Assembly: GCF_001645385.1 (NCBI RefSeq)
Contig: NZ_LVHI01000012.1
Location: forward strand, 100,404-164,403
DNA from: Rhodococcoides kyotonense
GTDB lineage: Bacteria > Actinomycetota > Actinomycetes > Mycobacteriales > Mycobacteriaceae
Reading direction: 5' to 3'
DNA length: 64,000 nt
In this document: in pieces, positions 49,367 through 61,756 of the stretch
How the letters are laid out: each line of letters begins with the position of its first letter
Position numbering within the stretch: position 1 is the first letter of the stretch
Position numbers and translations under genes: made by a program
Notes under the pieces: model-generated
Database searches by the model: none
What the model was told of the DNA's origin: nothing
Seen by the model: the letters and a program-made list of their open reading frames with translations, nothing else

Positions 49367-49942
49367 GTGCCCAAGGTCAGTGAAGATCAGTTGGCCGCCA
49401 GACGAAGCGAGATACTCGACGGCGCCCGACGATGCTTCGGCGAGTTCGGCTACGAAGGCGCGACGGTACGGCGCTTGGAAGAGGCCACCGGGCTGTCGCG
49501 AGGGGCGATCTTCCACCATTTCAAGGACAAGGACGGCCTGTTCCTCGCGCTTGCGCAGGAGGATGCCCGACGCATGGCCGAGGTCGCGGCGAACCAGGGT
49601 CTCGTCCAGGTCATGAGAGACATGCTCGCCGAGCCCGATCGGTTCGAGTGGCTCGGAACCAGGTTGGAGATCGCGCGCCGACTGAGGACCGACCGCGAGT
49701 TCCGGGAGAGCTGGTCGGAACAGTCGGCCGAACTCACCGATGCGACTCTCGCCCGCCTCGAGCGGCAGAAGACCGCGGGCCGTCTACGCGACGACGTCCC
49801 GAAAGATGTGGTGCTCGAATACCTGGATCTGGTGCTGGACGGCCTCGTCGCGCGCATCGCGTCGGGACAGAACGGCAGCAACCTGTCCGCAGTTCTCGAT
49901 CTCGTCGAGGAGTCCGTGCGGAAGTCGGACACGAACAACTAA
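49367..49942 (+). CDS. acnR: TetR-family repressor of aconitase
   Basis: A 191-residue TetR protein. The N-terminal DNA-binding domain reads RRSEILDGARRCFGEFGYEGATVRRLEEATGLSRGAIFHHFKDKDGLF, and the C-terminal ligand domain ends in LDLVEESVRKSD. Immediate position after acnA and the AcnR-type box in the acnA promoter identify it; in C. glutamicum AcnR responds to citrate-Mg. GTG start preceded by TAGGAA. The 3' end overlaps the convergent HTH gene by 4 bp. Counterpart of Rv1474c. Confidence 0.93.
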   Translation: MPKVSEDQLAARRSEILDGARRCFGEFGYEGATVRRLEEATGLSRGAIFHHFKDKDGLFLALAQEDARRMAEVAANQGLVQVMRDMLAEPDRFEWLGTRLEIARRLRTDREFRESWSEQSAELTDATLARLERQKTAGRLRDDVPKDVVLEYLDLVLDGLVARIASGQNGSNLSAVLDLVEESVRKSDTNN

Positions 49943-50226
49943 TCCGGCCGCGCGGACTTACGTCGGTTCGGACCACCGCGCGTACGCAGCGGTGTGTCCG
50001 ACTCGGCCAACACCTTGTGCACGAATCCGTAGGAGCGACCGGTCTGCTCGGCGAGCGATCGAATGCTCGCACCCGACGCGTACCGGTCCACGAGCATCGC
50101 CCGCAGCCGATCACGCGAATCCCCGGTGATACGAGTGCCTTTCGTGTACTCGGCACCGACCGCGGACACAGCTCCCGCACGTGGATCACCGTTCGGGATG
50201 GTCCCTCGTGGTTGTGCGCGGCCCAT
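49939..50226 (-). CDS. Small helix-turn-helix protein (Rv1473A-like)
   Basis: 95 residues. The C-terminal part RDRLRAMLVDRYASGASIRSLAEQTGRSYGFVHKVLAESD is a clear helix-turn-helix of the Hin-resolvase-like type found in small actinobacterial regulators; the rest is basic (GGPNRRKSARPD). The first 30 residues are Pro/Gly-rich; the M. tuberculosis homologue is shorter, so an internal start is possible. Target unknown. Confidence 0.82.
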   Translation of the reverse strand: MGRAQPRGTIPNGDPRAGAVSAVGAEYTKGTRITGDSRDRLRAMLVDRYASGASIRSLAEQTGRSYGFVHKVLAESDTPLRTRGGPNRRKSARPD

Positions 50227-50335
50227 GGCGTCCTCCAGTCAGCGAACCTCACTCACCGAAAACCCCCCGTGACTTCAGGGTAGAGGAGGTCACCGGACGC
50301 CATCGGAGAACAGCCGAATCGTCCGAAGCGACCGG

Positions 50336-51967
<1,632 letters not shown>

Positions 51968-52124
51968 GCATGAGCTCCTAGCGATAGCGGGCAGGTCCGA
52001 ACGTCGACGCGATCGGCTTTGCTACGAATGGTGCCCGGACGGTGACCCGAGCAACCACTCATTTTAGCCGCTCCCGGAGTGTGCTCCCGCCACTATGGGC
52101 CGTGACCCCGGTAACGTCTGGCGC

Positions 52125-52913
52125 ATGACCACCGCGAACACAGCAGACGAGAAGGACCTTGCCGGACGAGTTGCTCTGGTCACAGGGGCGAGTCGAGGCA
52201 TCGGAAAGGCGATAGCGGCCGAGTTGCTCGCCCGCGGCGCCTCGGTCACGATCACCGCGCGAAAGCCGGAACCGCTGGCCGACGCGGCCCGCGACCTCGG
52301 CGCCGAGGCCGGCGACGCAGCGAGGGTGCACGCCGTACCGGGAAACGCGGGCGACGCGGATTCACGACGTGACGCGGTGACGCAGACGATCGAGCAGTTC
52401 GGCTCGATCGACATTCTCGTCAACAACACCGGCATCAACCCCGTGTACGGCTCGCTGATGGACGCCGACCTCGACGGCGTCAAGAAGATCTTCGACACCA
52501 ACGTCGTCGCCACCCTCGGATTCGTGCAGGAGGCCTATCGCCAGTGGATGGGCGAGCACGGCGGGGCGGTCGTCAATCTCGCCAGCGTGGCAGGCCTTCG
52601 GTCCACCGGTGTGATCGCCGCCTACGGTGCGTCGAAAGCTGCGCTGATCCGGTTGACCGAAGAACTCGCCTGGCAGCTCGGCCCGTCGATTCGCGTCAAC
52701 GCAGTCGCACCCGGCGTCGTGAAGACCAAGTTCGCGGAGGCGCTGGTCGCGGCGGGCGAGGACAAGGCCGCGGCGATGTACCCGATGAAGAGGCTCGGGA
52801 CTCCCGAGGATGTCGCGTCGCTGGTCGGGTTCCTCGTGTCCGACGCGTCGTCGTGGATCACCGGCGAGACGATTCGCGTCGACGGCGGCCTGCTGGCAAC
52901 CGGCGGGCTGTGA
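52125..52913 (+). CDS. Classical SDR-family oxidoreductase
   Basis: A 262-residue classical [15 protein letters not shown] cofactor motif, [10 protein letters not shown], catalytic Ser in [11 protein letters not shown], Tyr/Lys in [11 protein letters not shown], and [14 protein letters not shown]. The end is [20 protein letters not shown], typical of FabG-like enzymes. A TAACGT -10 at 52112-52117 lies 7 nt before ATG 52125, so the message is probably leaderless; an ATG at 52095 is rejected for this reason. The stop overlaps the lycopene cyclase start by 4 bp, so the two form an operon. Substrate unknown. Confidence 0.92.
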   Translation: MTTANTADEKDLAGRVALVTGASRGIGKAIAAELLARGASVTITARKPEPLADAARDLGAEAGDAARVHAVPGNAGDADSRRDAVTQTIEQFGSIDILVNNTGINPVYGSLMDADLDGVKKIFDTNVVATLGFVQEAYRQWMGEHGGAVVNLASVAGLRSTGVIAAYGASKAALIRLTEELAWQLGPSIRVNAVAPGVVKTKFAEALVAAGEDKAAAMYPMKRLGTPEDVASLVGFLVSDASSWITGETIRVDGGLLATGGL

Positions 52914-54040
52914 ACGAGCCCGCACCGCACCGGCGATCGGCCGACCTCGTCGTCATCGGCATGGGGCCGGCAGGCCGGTCTCTGATGCACCGCGCCGAGG
53001 CGTCCGGCATCGATGTCCTGGGCATCGACGCGCATCCGAATCGAACGTGGACTCCCACCTATTCCGCGTGGGCGGACGAGCTACCGAGTTGGCTTCCTCT
53101 GTCCGTTGCGGCGTCGTCCACCACGCGGCCGGCGGCATGGACGACGCGCAGGCAGGCGATCGAGCGCACCTACTGCGTCCTGGACACGCCGGCGCTGCAG
53201 CGTGCTCTCGTCGTGGATCCCGCCAGGGTCGTCGCCGCCACCGCGACCGACGTGCGCTGCCATCAGGTGACGCTCGCAGACGGACGAGTCATCCACGGGC
53301 GCACCGTCGTCGACGCGCGGGGTTCGGTCGGAATGGCCGGCCTCGCGGAACAAACGGCATACGGCGTCGTCGTCGAGCGGCATGTGGGCGAGAAACTGCT
53401 CGAAGGTGAGGGCGCCTGGTTCATGGACTGGCGGTCCGACAACGGATCCGACCCCGCCGACACACCGAGCTTCCTCTACGCCGTCGCGCTCGACGAACAC
53501 CGAATCCTGCTCGAGGAGACGTGCCTCGTCGGAGCGCCTGCGCTCACGTCGGATGTGTTGCGCGACAGGCTTGTCCAGCGCCTGAGCACACGCGGACTCG
53601 ACCTGACCGGCGACGAAGCCGTCGAACGCGTGAAATTCGCGGTCCAGCCCCCTCCGCGCGACCGGGCGGATCGCGGGGTGCGGCGGTTCGGAGCACGCTC
53701 GGCGTCGATGCACCCGGCCACCGGATACAGCGTCGCCGCATCGCTCGCGACGACGGATGCATTCCTCGCCACGGTGACGAGCGGCCGCTCTGGACATTCG
53801 CCGTCCATCTGGGCCGTTCAACGTCTGCGCAACCTGGGCCTGCGGACGGCGCTGAATCTGGAGGCTCGTCAGATTCCGGATTTCTTCGCGAGTTTCTTCG
53901 AGTTGTCGGTACCCCTTCAGACGGCCTATCTGTCGGGCGGAAACGACCTGCGCGGCACGCTGGGCGCCATGATGCGCATGTTTCCGACGCTGCCCCCGAG
54001 TGCGCGGTTGGCGATCGCGAGAACGGTCGCCGGCAGATGA
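52910..54040 (+). CDS. crtL: Lycopene beta-cyclase (CrtL family)
   Basis: A 376-residue flavoprotein that cyclises an end of lycopene or gamma-carotene. The N-terminal FAD site is [27 protein letters not shown]; family marks are the plant/cyanobacterial-type [18 protein letters not shown] in the middle, the EETCLVG segment and the [19 protein letters not shown] block near the C-terminus, then [19 protein letters not shown]. Rhodococcus uses a CrtL-type cyclase for monocyclic carotenoids. Other carotenoid genes are absent from the window. GTG start overlaps the SDR stop. Confidence 0.9.
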   Translation: MNEPAPHRRSADLVVIGMGPAGRSLMHRAEASGIDVLGIDAHPNRTWTPTYSAWADELPSWLPLSVAASSTTRPAAWTTRRQAIERTYCVLDTPALQRALVVDPARVVAATATDVRCHQVTLADGRVIHGRTVVDARGSVGMAGLAEQTAYGVVVERHVGEKLLEGEGAWFMDWRSDNGSDPADTPSFLYAVALDEHRILLEETCLVGAPALTSDVLRDRLVQRLSTRGLDLTGDEAVERVKFAVQPPPRDRADRGVRRFGARSASMHPATGYSVAASLATTDAFLATVTSGRSGHSPSIWAVQRLRNLGLRTALNLEARQIPDFFASFFELSVPLQTAYLSGGNDLRGTLGAMMRMFPTLPPSARLAIARTVAGR

Positions 54041-54082
54041 ATCGGTCCCTTCGCTCGACACGGCTGTCGTTTCTCGGGAATC

Positions 54083-55057
54083 ATGAACCCCATGCGTAGC
54101 ATCTGGAAAGGATCGATCGCCTTCGGACTCGTCAACGTGCCGGTGAAGGTCTATTCGGCGACGGAGACCCACGACATCAGGTTCCACCAGGTGCACGCGA
54201 AGGACGGCGGCCGCATCAAGTACGACCGGGTGTGCTCCGAATGCGGAAAGTCGGTGCAGTTCGCCGACATCGACAAGGCGTACGACTCCCCCGACGGTGA
54301 TCGGGTCGTCCTGACCGACGAGGACTTCGACAAACTACCGGCAGCGGAGAAGCACGAGATACCGGTGCTCGAATTCGTTCCGACCGATCAGATCGATCCG
54401 ATTCTCTACGACAAGAGCTATTTTCTCGAGCCCGATTCGACGTCGCCGAAGGCCTACGTGCTGTTGAGGCAGACCCTTCTCGAAACCGAACGGACCGCGC
54501 TCGTGCACTTCACGCTGCGCCAGAAGACCAGGCTCGCCGCGCTGCGCGTCCGCGACGAGACACTGGTCATTCAAACTCTTCTGTGGCCCGACGAGGTGCG
54601 TGCAGCGGAGTTCCCGTCGCTCGACGACGCACCCGAGGCACGTCCGCAGGAAGTGAAGATGGCGACGTCGCTGGTGGAGAGCATGTCGTCGGACTTCGAT
54701 CCGACCGAGTTCACCGACGACTACCAGATCGAACTCCGCAAGCTGCTCGACGACACCATCGCGAACGGTGGTGAAAAGGTCATCCACACCGAGGAAGAGA
54801 CGTCCGACGACGGCGAGGACGCCGAGGTGGTCGACCTGGTCGCGGCACTGCAGCGCAGTGTCGAGGCCGCGGGCCGGAACGCCAAGAGTTCGTCCACGGA
54901 ATCGTCCGGGAAGTCCGCCGCGAAGAAGGCACCTGCCAAGAAGGCAGCGGCGAAGAAGACACCCGCGAAGAAGGCCCCCGCCAAGAAGACGGCAGCGAAG
55001 AAAACTGCCGCCAAGAAGTCGTCCGGTGGCACGAGCGAGACGCGCAAGGGCGCCTGA
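54083..55057 (+). CDS. ku: Ku protein for non-homologous end joining
   Basis: Bacterial Ku homodimer binds DNA double-strand ends and recruits LigD. The Ku core spans residues 4-250 (RSIWKGSIAFGLVNVPVKVY, IKYDRVCSECGKSV with paired Cys, LVHFTLRQKTRLAALRV, QEVKMATSLVESM). The C-terminal 50 residues are a Lys/Ala/Pro tail of repeated AKK/APAKK units, a histone-H1-like DNA-binding extension. Length 324 with ATG 54083; ATG 54092 is possible. No ligD is in the window. Confidence 0.96.
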   Translation: MNPMRSIWKGSIAFGLVNVPVKVYSATETHDIRFHQVHAKDGGRIKYDRVCSECGKSVQFADIDKAYDSPDGDRVVLTDEDFDKLPAAEKHEIPVLEFVPTDQIDPILYDKSYFLEPDSTSPKAYVLLRQTLLETERTALVHFTLRQKTRLAALRVRDETLVIQTLLWPDEVRAAEFPSLDDAPEARPQEVKMATSLVESMSSDFDPTEFTDDYQIELRKLLDDTIANGGEKVIHTEEETSDDGEDAEVVDLVAALQRSVEAAGRNAKSSSTESSGKSAAKKAPAKKAAAKKTPAKKAPAKKTAAKKTAAKKSSGGTSETRKGA

Positions 55058-55081
55058 GCAGAACGTAGTGGCAGAACGAAG

Positions 55082-55115
55082 AACGCTCCGCGTCATGTTT
55101 CCGACGCGGAGCGTT
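55082..55115. terminator. Bidirectional terminator between ku and the suf operon
   Basis: A perfect 13-bp stem (55082-55094 with 55103-55115), 8-nt loop, followed by TCTC; 24 bp after the ku stop and 29 bp beyond the end of the convergent suf operon. Confidence 0.85.
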
Positions 55116-55144
55116 TCTCGTGCTGAGGTGAAGCGTTTCGATCG

Positions 55145-55531
55145 CTAGACGGTGAAGCCGAGTGCGCGGAGCTGCTCGCGTCCGTCCTCGGTGATCTTGT
55201 CCGGGCCCCACGGCGGCATCCAGACCCAGTTGATCTTCAGATCCGCGCACAGGCCGCTGCGCACGAGAGCACCGCGGGCCTGGTCCTCGATGACGTCCGT
55301 CAGCGGGCACGCCGCCGACGTCAGCGTCATGTCGATCGTGACGATCTCTTCGTCGTCGACCTTGATGTCGTAGACGAGGCCCAGGTCGACGACGTTGATG
55401 CCGAGCTCGGGGTCGACGACGTCGCGCATGGCTTCTTCGAGGTCCTCGAGAACCTTGATCTCTTCGGGGGTGAGCGGAGCAGCGGCGGTCGTGTCCTCTG
55501 CTGCTGTCTCGGGTGCTTGTGGTTCGGTCAT
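55145..55531 (-). CDS. DUF59/MIP18-type Fe-S assembly factor (SufT-like)
   Basis: A 128-residue metal-sulfur cluster assembly factor with an acidic Ala/Thr-rich N-terminus. The DUF59 core reads LEEAMRDVVDPELGINVVDLGLVYDI, then MTLTSAACPLTDVIEDQ with the reactive Cys, and the C-terminal INWVWMPPWGPDKITEDG. It aids maturation of Fe-S proteins. ATG 55531 has GGAGG 7 nt upstream and overlaps the sufU stop by 4 bp. Last gene of the suf operon; counterpart of Rv1466. Confidence 0.93.
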   Translation of the reverse strand: MTEPQAPETAAEDTTAAAPLTPEEIKVLEDLEEAMRDVVDPELGINVVDLGLVYDIKVDDEEIVTIDMTLTSAACPLTDVIEDQARGALVRSGLCADLKINWVWMPPWGPDKITEDGREQLRALGFTV

Positions 55532-55995
55532 GCCTGTCCTCCGGATCGAGCGGGAGCTTCTTCTACTATTCGAACAACCGCGTCCTTGAAAGCCATCCAC
55601 CCGAGCAGCGCGCACTTGACGCGTGCGGGGTACTTCGACACTCCGGCGAATGCGATTCCGTCGCCCAGGACGTCCTCGTCACCCTCGACGCTACCCCGGC
55701 TTCCGACCATCTCGCCGAACGCGTCGACGATGCGCAGAGCCTCGGGGACCGCCAATCCGACGACCTGATCGGTGAGGACGGACGTCGCCGCCTGGCTGAT
55801 GGAGCAGCCCTGACCGTCGTAGGACACGTCCGCGACGGTGCCCGCGTCGTCGATGTGCACGCGGAGAGTGACCTCGTCACCGCACGTCGGGTTGACGTGA
55901 TGCACCTCGGCACCGAACGGCTCACGTAGGCCGCGGCCGTGCGGGTGTTTGTAGTGGTCCAGGATCACGTCCTGGTACATCTGTTCCATTCGCAT
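55528..55995 (-). CDS. sufU: SufU sulfur-transfer protein
   Basis: A 155-residue SufU/IscU-like protein with the Cys/Asp zinc-site set: Cys in NPTCGDEVTL, Cys in GQGCSISQAATS and Cys in RVKCALLGW. It takes sulfur from SufS by Cys-Zn ligand exchange and passes it to SufB. ATG 55995 lies 1 nt after the sufS stop with GAGG upstream; ATG 55989 is possible. It overlaps the DUF59 gene by 4 bp. Confidence 0.95.
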   Translation of the reverse strand: MRMEQMYQDVILDHYKHPHGRGLREPFGAEVHHVNPTCGDEVTLRVHIDDAGTVADVSYDGQGCSISQAATSVLTDQVVGLAVPEALRIVDAFGEMVGSRGSVEGDEDVLGDGIAFAGVSKYPARVKCALLGWMAFKDAVVRIVEEAPARSGGQA

Positions 55996-55996
55996 C

Positions 55997-58044
<2,048 letters not shown>

Positions 58045-58075
58045 CTGTAGTTCCTTCGAAGTGTGAGAGGTGGGC

Positions 58076-59308
58076 TCAAGCGCCGGTGACGGCGAGTTCG
58101 ATCTCGATGGCGGCGTCGAGACGCTCGCGCACGGCGGGCACCGGAATACGTTCGATGATCTCGTGGAAGAAGCCGCGGACGATCAGACGTCGGGCTGCGT
58201 CCTCGGAGATTCCGCGAGCGCGCAGATAGAACAGCTGCTCGTCGTCGAATCGTCCCGTTGCACTGGCGTGTCCTGCACCGAGGATCTCGCCGGTCTCGAT
58301 CTCGAGGTTCGGCACCGAATCGGCGCGCGCACCGTCCGTCAGAACGAGGTTCCGGTTGAACTCGAACGTGCTGGTGTCCTCGGCCTCGGCGCGAATGAGC
58401 ACGTCGCCGATCCAAACGGTGTGCGCGTCCTGCTTGCCCGGACCGGTCTCGCCCTGCAGCGCACCCTTGTAGAGAACGTTGGACTTGCACTTCGGCGCCG
58501 TGTGATCGACCAGCAGTCGCTGCTCGAGGTGCTGGCCGGCGTCGGCGAAGTAGAGGCCGAGGAGTTCGGCGTCGCCACCGGGTGCGTCGTAGTGCACCGT
58601 CGGGCTGACGCGAACCAGATCGCCACCCAGGCTGACGTTGAAGTGCCGCAACACCGCATCGCGCCCGAGCCGAGCGTGATGTGCCGCGACGTGGACGGCG
58701 TCCTGCTGCCAACTCTGCAGCAGCACCACGGTGAGCTGCGCGCTGTCGCCGACGACGAACTCGATGTTCTCGGCATACGTGCCGCTGCCGACCTGGTCGA
58801 CGACGACGGTTGCCTTCGCAAACGGTTCGAGCCGAATCTGCAGGTGACCGAATGCGATCGCGTCGGCACCCGGGCCGGTGACGGTGACGTCGATCGGCTC
58901 GGCGATCTCCTGCTCGCGCGCCACGGTCACGACGGTCGCATCGGCGAACGACGAAAACGCTTGCGCCGCAATACGATCGGCGGGCACACCGGCCACGCCG
59001 AGACGGTCGTCGTCGCGACCGACCTTCTCGACGGTGACGCCGTCCACCGCGGTGACCGCGATGTCGGAGCCGGCGGTGGCGACAGCGGAACCGTCGTGCA
59101 GGCCACGGAGTCGACGCAGAGGCGTGAACCGCCACAGCTCGTCACGTCCCGACGGCACCTCGAACGCGTTCACGTCGTAGGAGGTGAACTGAGCGCCCTT
59201 GTTGGCGACCAGCTTCGACTTGTCTTCCTTCGCGCCGGGGTTCTCGGACGCCACTGCGCCCTGCACTCCCGTGAGGGGACCCTGCGCGCCTGTTGCGGGG
59301 TTGGTCAC
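58076..59308 (-). CDS. sufD: SufD scaffold subunit
   Basis: A 410-residue SufD with the beta-helix core shared with SufB. Typical blocks are LRRLRGLHDGS near the N-terminus, the C-terminal FEFNRNLVLTDGARADSVPNLEIETGEILGAGHASATGRFDDEQLFYLRARGISEDAARRLIVRGFF, which holds the conserved His for cluster assembly, and the helical tail. GTG begins directly after the sufB TAA with no gap. Confidence 0.97.
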   Translation of the reverse strand: MTNPATGAQGPLTGVQGAVASENPGAKEDKSKLVANKGAQFTSYDVNAFEVPSGRDELWRFTPLRRLRGLHDGSAVATAGSDIAVTAVDGVTVEKVGRDDDRLGVAGVPADRIAAQAFSSFADATVVTVAREQEIAEPIDVTVTGPGADAIAFGHLQIRLEPFAKATVVVDQVGSGTYAENIEFVVGDSAQLTVVLLQSWQQDAVHVAAHHARLGRDAVLRHFNVSLGGDLVRVSPTVHYDAPGGDAELLGLYFADAGQHLEQRLLVDHTAPKCKSNVLYKGALQGETGPGKQDAHTVWIGDVLIRAEAEDTSTFEFNRNLVLTDGARADSVPNLEIETGEILGAGHASATGRFDDEQLFYLRARGISEDAARRLIVRGFFHEIIERIPVPAVRERLDAAIEIELAVTGA

Positions 59309-60763
59309 TTAACCGACCGATCCTTCCATCTGAAGCTCGATGAGCCGGTTGAGCTCGAGCGCGTATTCCATGGGGAGCTCGCGAGCGATCGGCTCGACGA
59401 ATCCGCGAACGACCATCGCCATCGCCTCGTCCTCGGTGAGGCCGCGGCTCATCAGGTAGAAGAGCTGATCGTCGCTGACCTTCGAGACCGTCGCCTCGTG
59501 TCCCATCGAGACGTCGTCCTCACGGATGTCGACGTACGGGTAGGTGTCCGAGCGGGAGATCGTGTCGACGAGCAGTGCGTCGCACTTGACCGTCGAACGC
59601 GAGCCGTGTGCGCCCTTGTTGATCTGGATCAGACCGCGGTAGGACGTGCGTCCACCACCGCGTGCGACGGACTTGCTGACGATGTTCGACGACGTGTGCG
59701 GCGCGAGGTGCAGCATCTTCGACCCGGTGTCCTGGTGCTGGTCCGGACCGGCGAACGCCACCGACAGAACCTCGCCCTTGGCGTGCTCGCCCGTCATCCA
59801 GACGGCCGGGTACTTCATCGTGACCTTGGAACCGATGTTGCCGTCGATCCACTCCATCGTCGCGCCTGCTTCTGCCTTGGCGCGCTTGGTGACGAGGTTG
59901 TAGACGTTGTTCGACCAGTTCTGGATGGTCGTGTAGCGGCAGCGACCACCCTTCTTGACGATGATCTCGACGACGGCGGAGTGCAGCGAGTCCGACTTGT
60001 AGATCGGCGCGGTGCATCCCTCGACGTAGTGCACGTACGCACCCTCGTCGACGATGATCAGAGTGCGCTCGAACTGACCCATGTTCTCGGTGTTGATGCG
60101 GAAGTACGCCTGCAGCGGGATGTCGACGTGGACGCCCGGCGGCACGTAGATGAACGAGCCACCCGACCACACGGCCGTGTTGAGCGCCGAGAACTTGTTG
60201 TCACCGGCGGGGATGACCGTTCCGAAGTACTCGCGGAACAGCTCCGGCTGCTCCTTCAGAGCGGTGTCGGTGTCGAGGAACAGCACACCCTGAGCTTCGA
60301 GATCCTCACGGATGGAGTGGTAGACGACCTCGGACTCGTACTGTGCCGCGACGCCCGACACGAGGCGCTGCTTCTCGGCCTCGGGGATGCCGAGCTTGTC
60401 GTAGGTGTTCTTGATGTCCGACGGCAGATCGTCCCACGTCGCTGCCTGCTTCTCGCTGGAGCGGACGAAGTACTTGATGTTGTCGAAGTCGATTCCGTCG
60501 AGGTCGGAACCCCACGACGGCATCGGCTTGCGATCGAAGGTCTTGAGGGCCTTCAGCCGGGCCTCGAGCATCCACTCGGGCTCGTTCTTCTTGGCCGAGA
60601 TGTCGCGAACCACCGCTTCGGACAGTCCGCGCTGAGCGCTTGCCCCGGCGACGTCCGAATCCGCCCATCCGTATCCGTAGTTACCGAGTGACGCAATGGT
60701 CTCGTCCTGCGTCAGCGGGGCTGCGGGCGCAGCTGGGGTCACCTGGTCTGGTGAGACGGTCAT
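59309..60763 (-). CDS. sufB: SufB scaffold subunit
   Basis: A 484-residue core scaffold subunit. The conserved cluster region carries Cys in [15 protein letters not shown] and, near the C-terminus, the Cys in [11 protein letters not shown] with [28 protein letters not shown] 60763 has AAGGAG 6 nt upstream and overlaps the sufR stop by 4 bp; the frame upstream of it is Arg-rich and out of register with sufR. No intein is present, unlike some mycobacterial sufB genes. Confidence 0.97.
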   Translation of the reverse strand: MTVSPDQVTPAAPAAPLTQDETIASLGNYGYGWADSDVAGASAQRGLSEAVVRDISAKKNEPEWMLEARLKALKTFDRKPMPSWGSDLDGIDFDNIKYFVRSSEKQAATWDDLPSDIKNTYDKLGIPEAEKQRLVSGVAAQYESEVVYHSIREDLEAQGVLFLDTDTALKEQPELFREYFGTVIPAGDNKFSALNTAVWSGGSFIYVPPGVHVDIPLQAYFRINTENMGQFERTLIIVDEGAYVHYVEGCTAPIYKSDSLHSAVVEIIVKKGGRCRYTTIQNWSNNVYNLVTKRAKAEAGATMEWIDGNIGSKVTMKYPAVWMTGEHAKGEVLSVAFAGPDQHQDTGSKMLHLAPHTSSNIVSKSVARGGGRTSYRGLIQINKGAHGSRSTVKCDALLVDTISRSDTYPYVDIREDDVSMGHEATVSKVSDDQLFYLMSRGLTEDEAMAMVVRGFVEPIARELPMEYALELNRLIELQMEGSVG

Positions 60764-61602
60764 GCGAGCTCCTTCCGGAGGCTTGTACGTTCTCCGGCAC
60801 TGGGCTGTGCACCGGATGTTATGGAGGGGGTGGAACGAACGTGCGGGGTGTTCAGTGGAACGTGGGTGGTGCATGCGCAATCGCCGTTGGCGATGGTCGC
60901 GAGTCGTTGGACGTGCGTGCCGAGCAGTTCGGAGAATGCACGACGTTCGGCGTCGCACAACTCCGGAAACTCCGATGCCACGTGCGAGACCGGGCAGTGG
61001 TGCTGGCAGATCTGCACCCCGTTGCCCACCTTTCGGGTGGACGCGGCGAAACCGGCGGCGGTGAACGCGTCGGCGATCCGGTCCGCTGCCTCGGTGACGT
61101 CGACTGCACGTTCACCTGCCGCGGGCTCGACGTCGGCGACGATGGCGTCGACGCGTTGCCGGGCGAACGTCTCGATCGCGGCGTCGCCACCGATCTTGCG
61201 CAGCTGACGCATCGCGGCACCGGCCAGGTCGTCGTACGTGTGGCCCAGCCTGTTCCGTCCGACGGCCGTCAGCTGGAAGTGCTTCGCGGGGCGACCGCGG
61301 CCCCGATGCCGAACGGCTGCCGAGGATGCGACGCGCGCTTCGCCGGTCTCGATGAGTGCGTCGAGATGGCGCCTGACCCCTGCCGCGCTCACACCGAGCC
61401 GCGACCCGATGTCCGACGCCGTGATCGGTCCTTCTTCGAGCAGTAATGTGACGACGGCGTTCCGCGTCTGCCCCTCGTGACCGACGGGCGCGGCTACCGA
61501 CGACGGCGAACTCGACGTGACGACAGCCTGCTCGGACGCGGACACGTCGGCACGAGAACGGCTGTTCTCGGCGGCGCGCATGCGACTGACGGATGTTTTC
61601 AC
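60760..61602 (-). CDS. sufR: SufR Fe-S-sensing transcriptional regulator
   Basis: A 280-residue ArsR/MarR-like winged-helix protein: the HTH is in [33 protein letters not shown], with the wing at [19 protein letters not shown]. The C-terminal sensing domain has the Cys set CQHHC, then Cys 12 residues later (SEFPELC), then CAC near residue 240, fit for a [4Fe-4S] cluster. It represses the suf operon when the cluster is replete. GTG 61602 is the start, lying inside an SufR-type operator; ATG 61581 is an alternative. First gene of the seven-gene operon. Confidence 0.93.
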   Translation of the reverse strand: MKTSVSRMRAAENSRSRADVSASEQAVVTSSSPSSVAAPVGHEGQTRNAVVTLLLEEGPITASDIGSRLGVSAAGVRRHLDALIETGEARVASSAAVRHRGRGRPAKHFQLTAVGRNRLGHTYDDLAGAAMRQLRKIGGDAAIETFARQRVDAIVADVEPAAGERAVDVTEAADRIADAFTAAGFAASTRKVGNGVQICQHHCPVSHVASEFPELCDAERRAFSELLGTHVQRLATIANGDCACTTHVPLNTPHVRSTPSITSGAQPSAGERTSLRKELA

Positions 61603-61613
61603 AACACCAGTGT
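61599..61613 (-). promoter_or_regulatory. SufR operator at the sufR start codon
   Basis: On the minus strand the 15-mer ACACT-GGTGT-TGTGA fits exactly the motif ACACT-N5-TGTGA that I remember for M. tuberculosis SufR. Its 3' end covers the GTG start at 61602-61600, so bound SufR would occlude the promoter and start site of the whole operon. CACACT, 6 nt before the GTG, may be the -10. Confidence 0.75.
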
Positions 61614-61756
61614 GACGGAATTACCCGCACCGGTCCACCAAGGGTGCCCTTCTTCACCGACCGGCGGCACCAGGGAATATCCGTCGTCCACCCGTTGTTG
61701 GAGTGCCCTCGGACCGGACCGACCGCGCGTGCGGCCCGCACGGTTACGCTTCACAC

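Noticed and set aside
58070..60691. 873-codon open frame on the plus strand through sufD and sufB
   Set aside because: A shadow of the suf genes, which are complete on the other strand with overlaps and ribosome sites.
59309..60763. Intein in sufB
   Set aside because: Some mycobacterial SufB proteins contain one; this SufB is 484 residues and continuous, so none is present.
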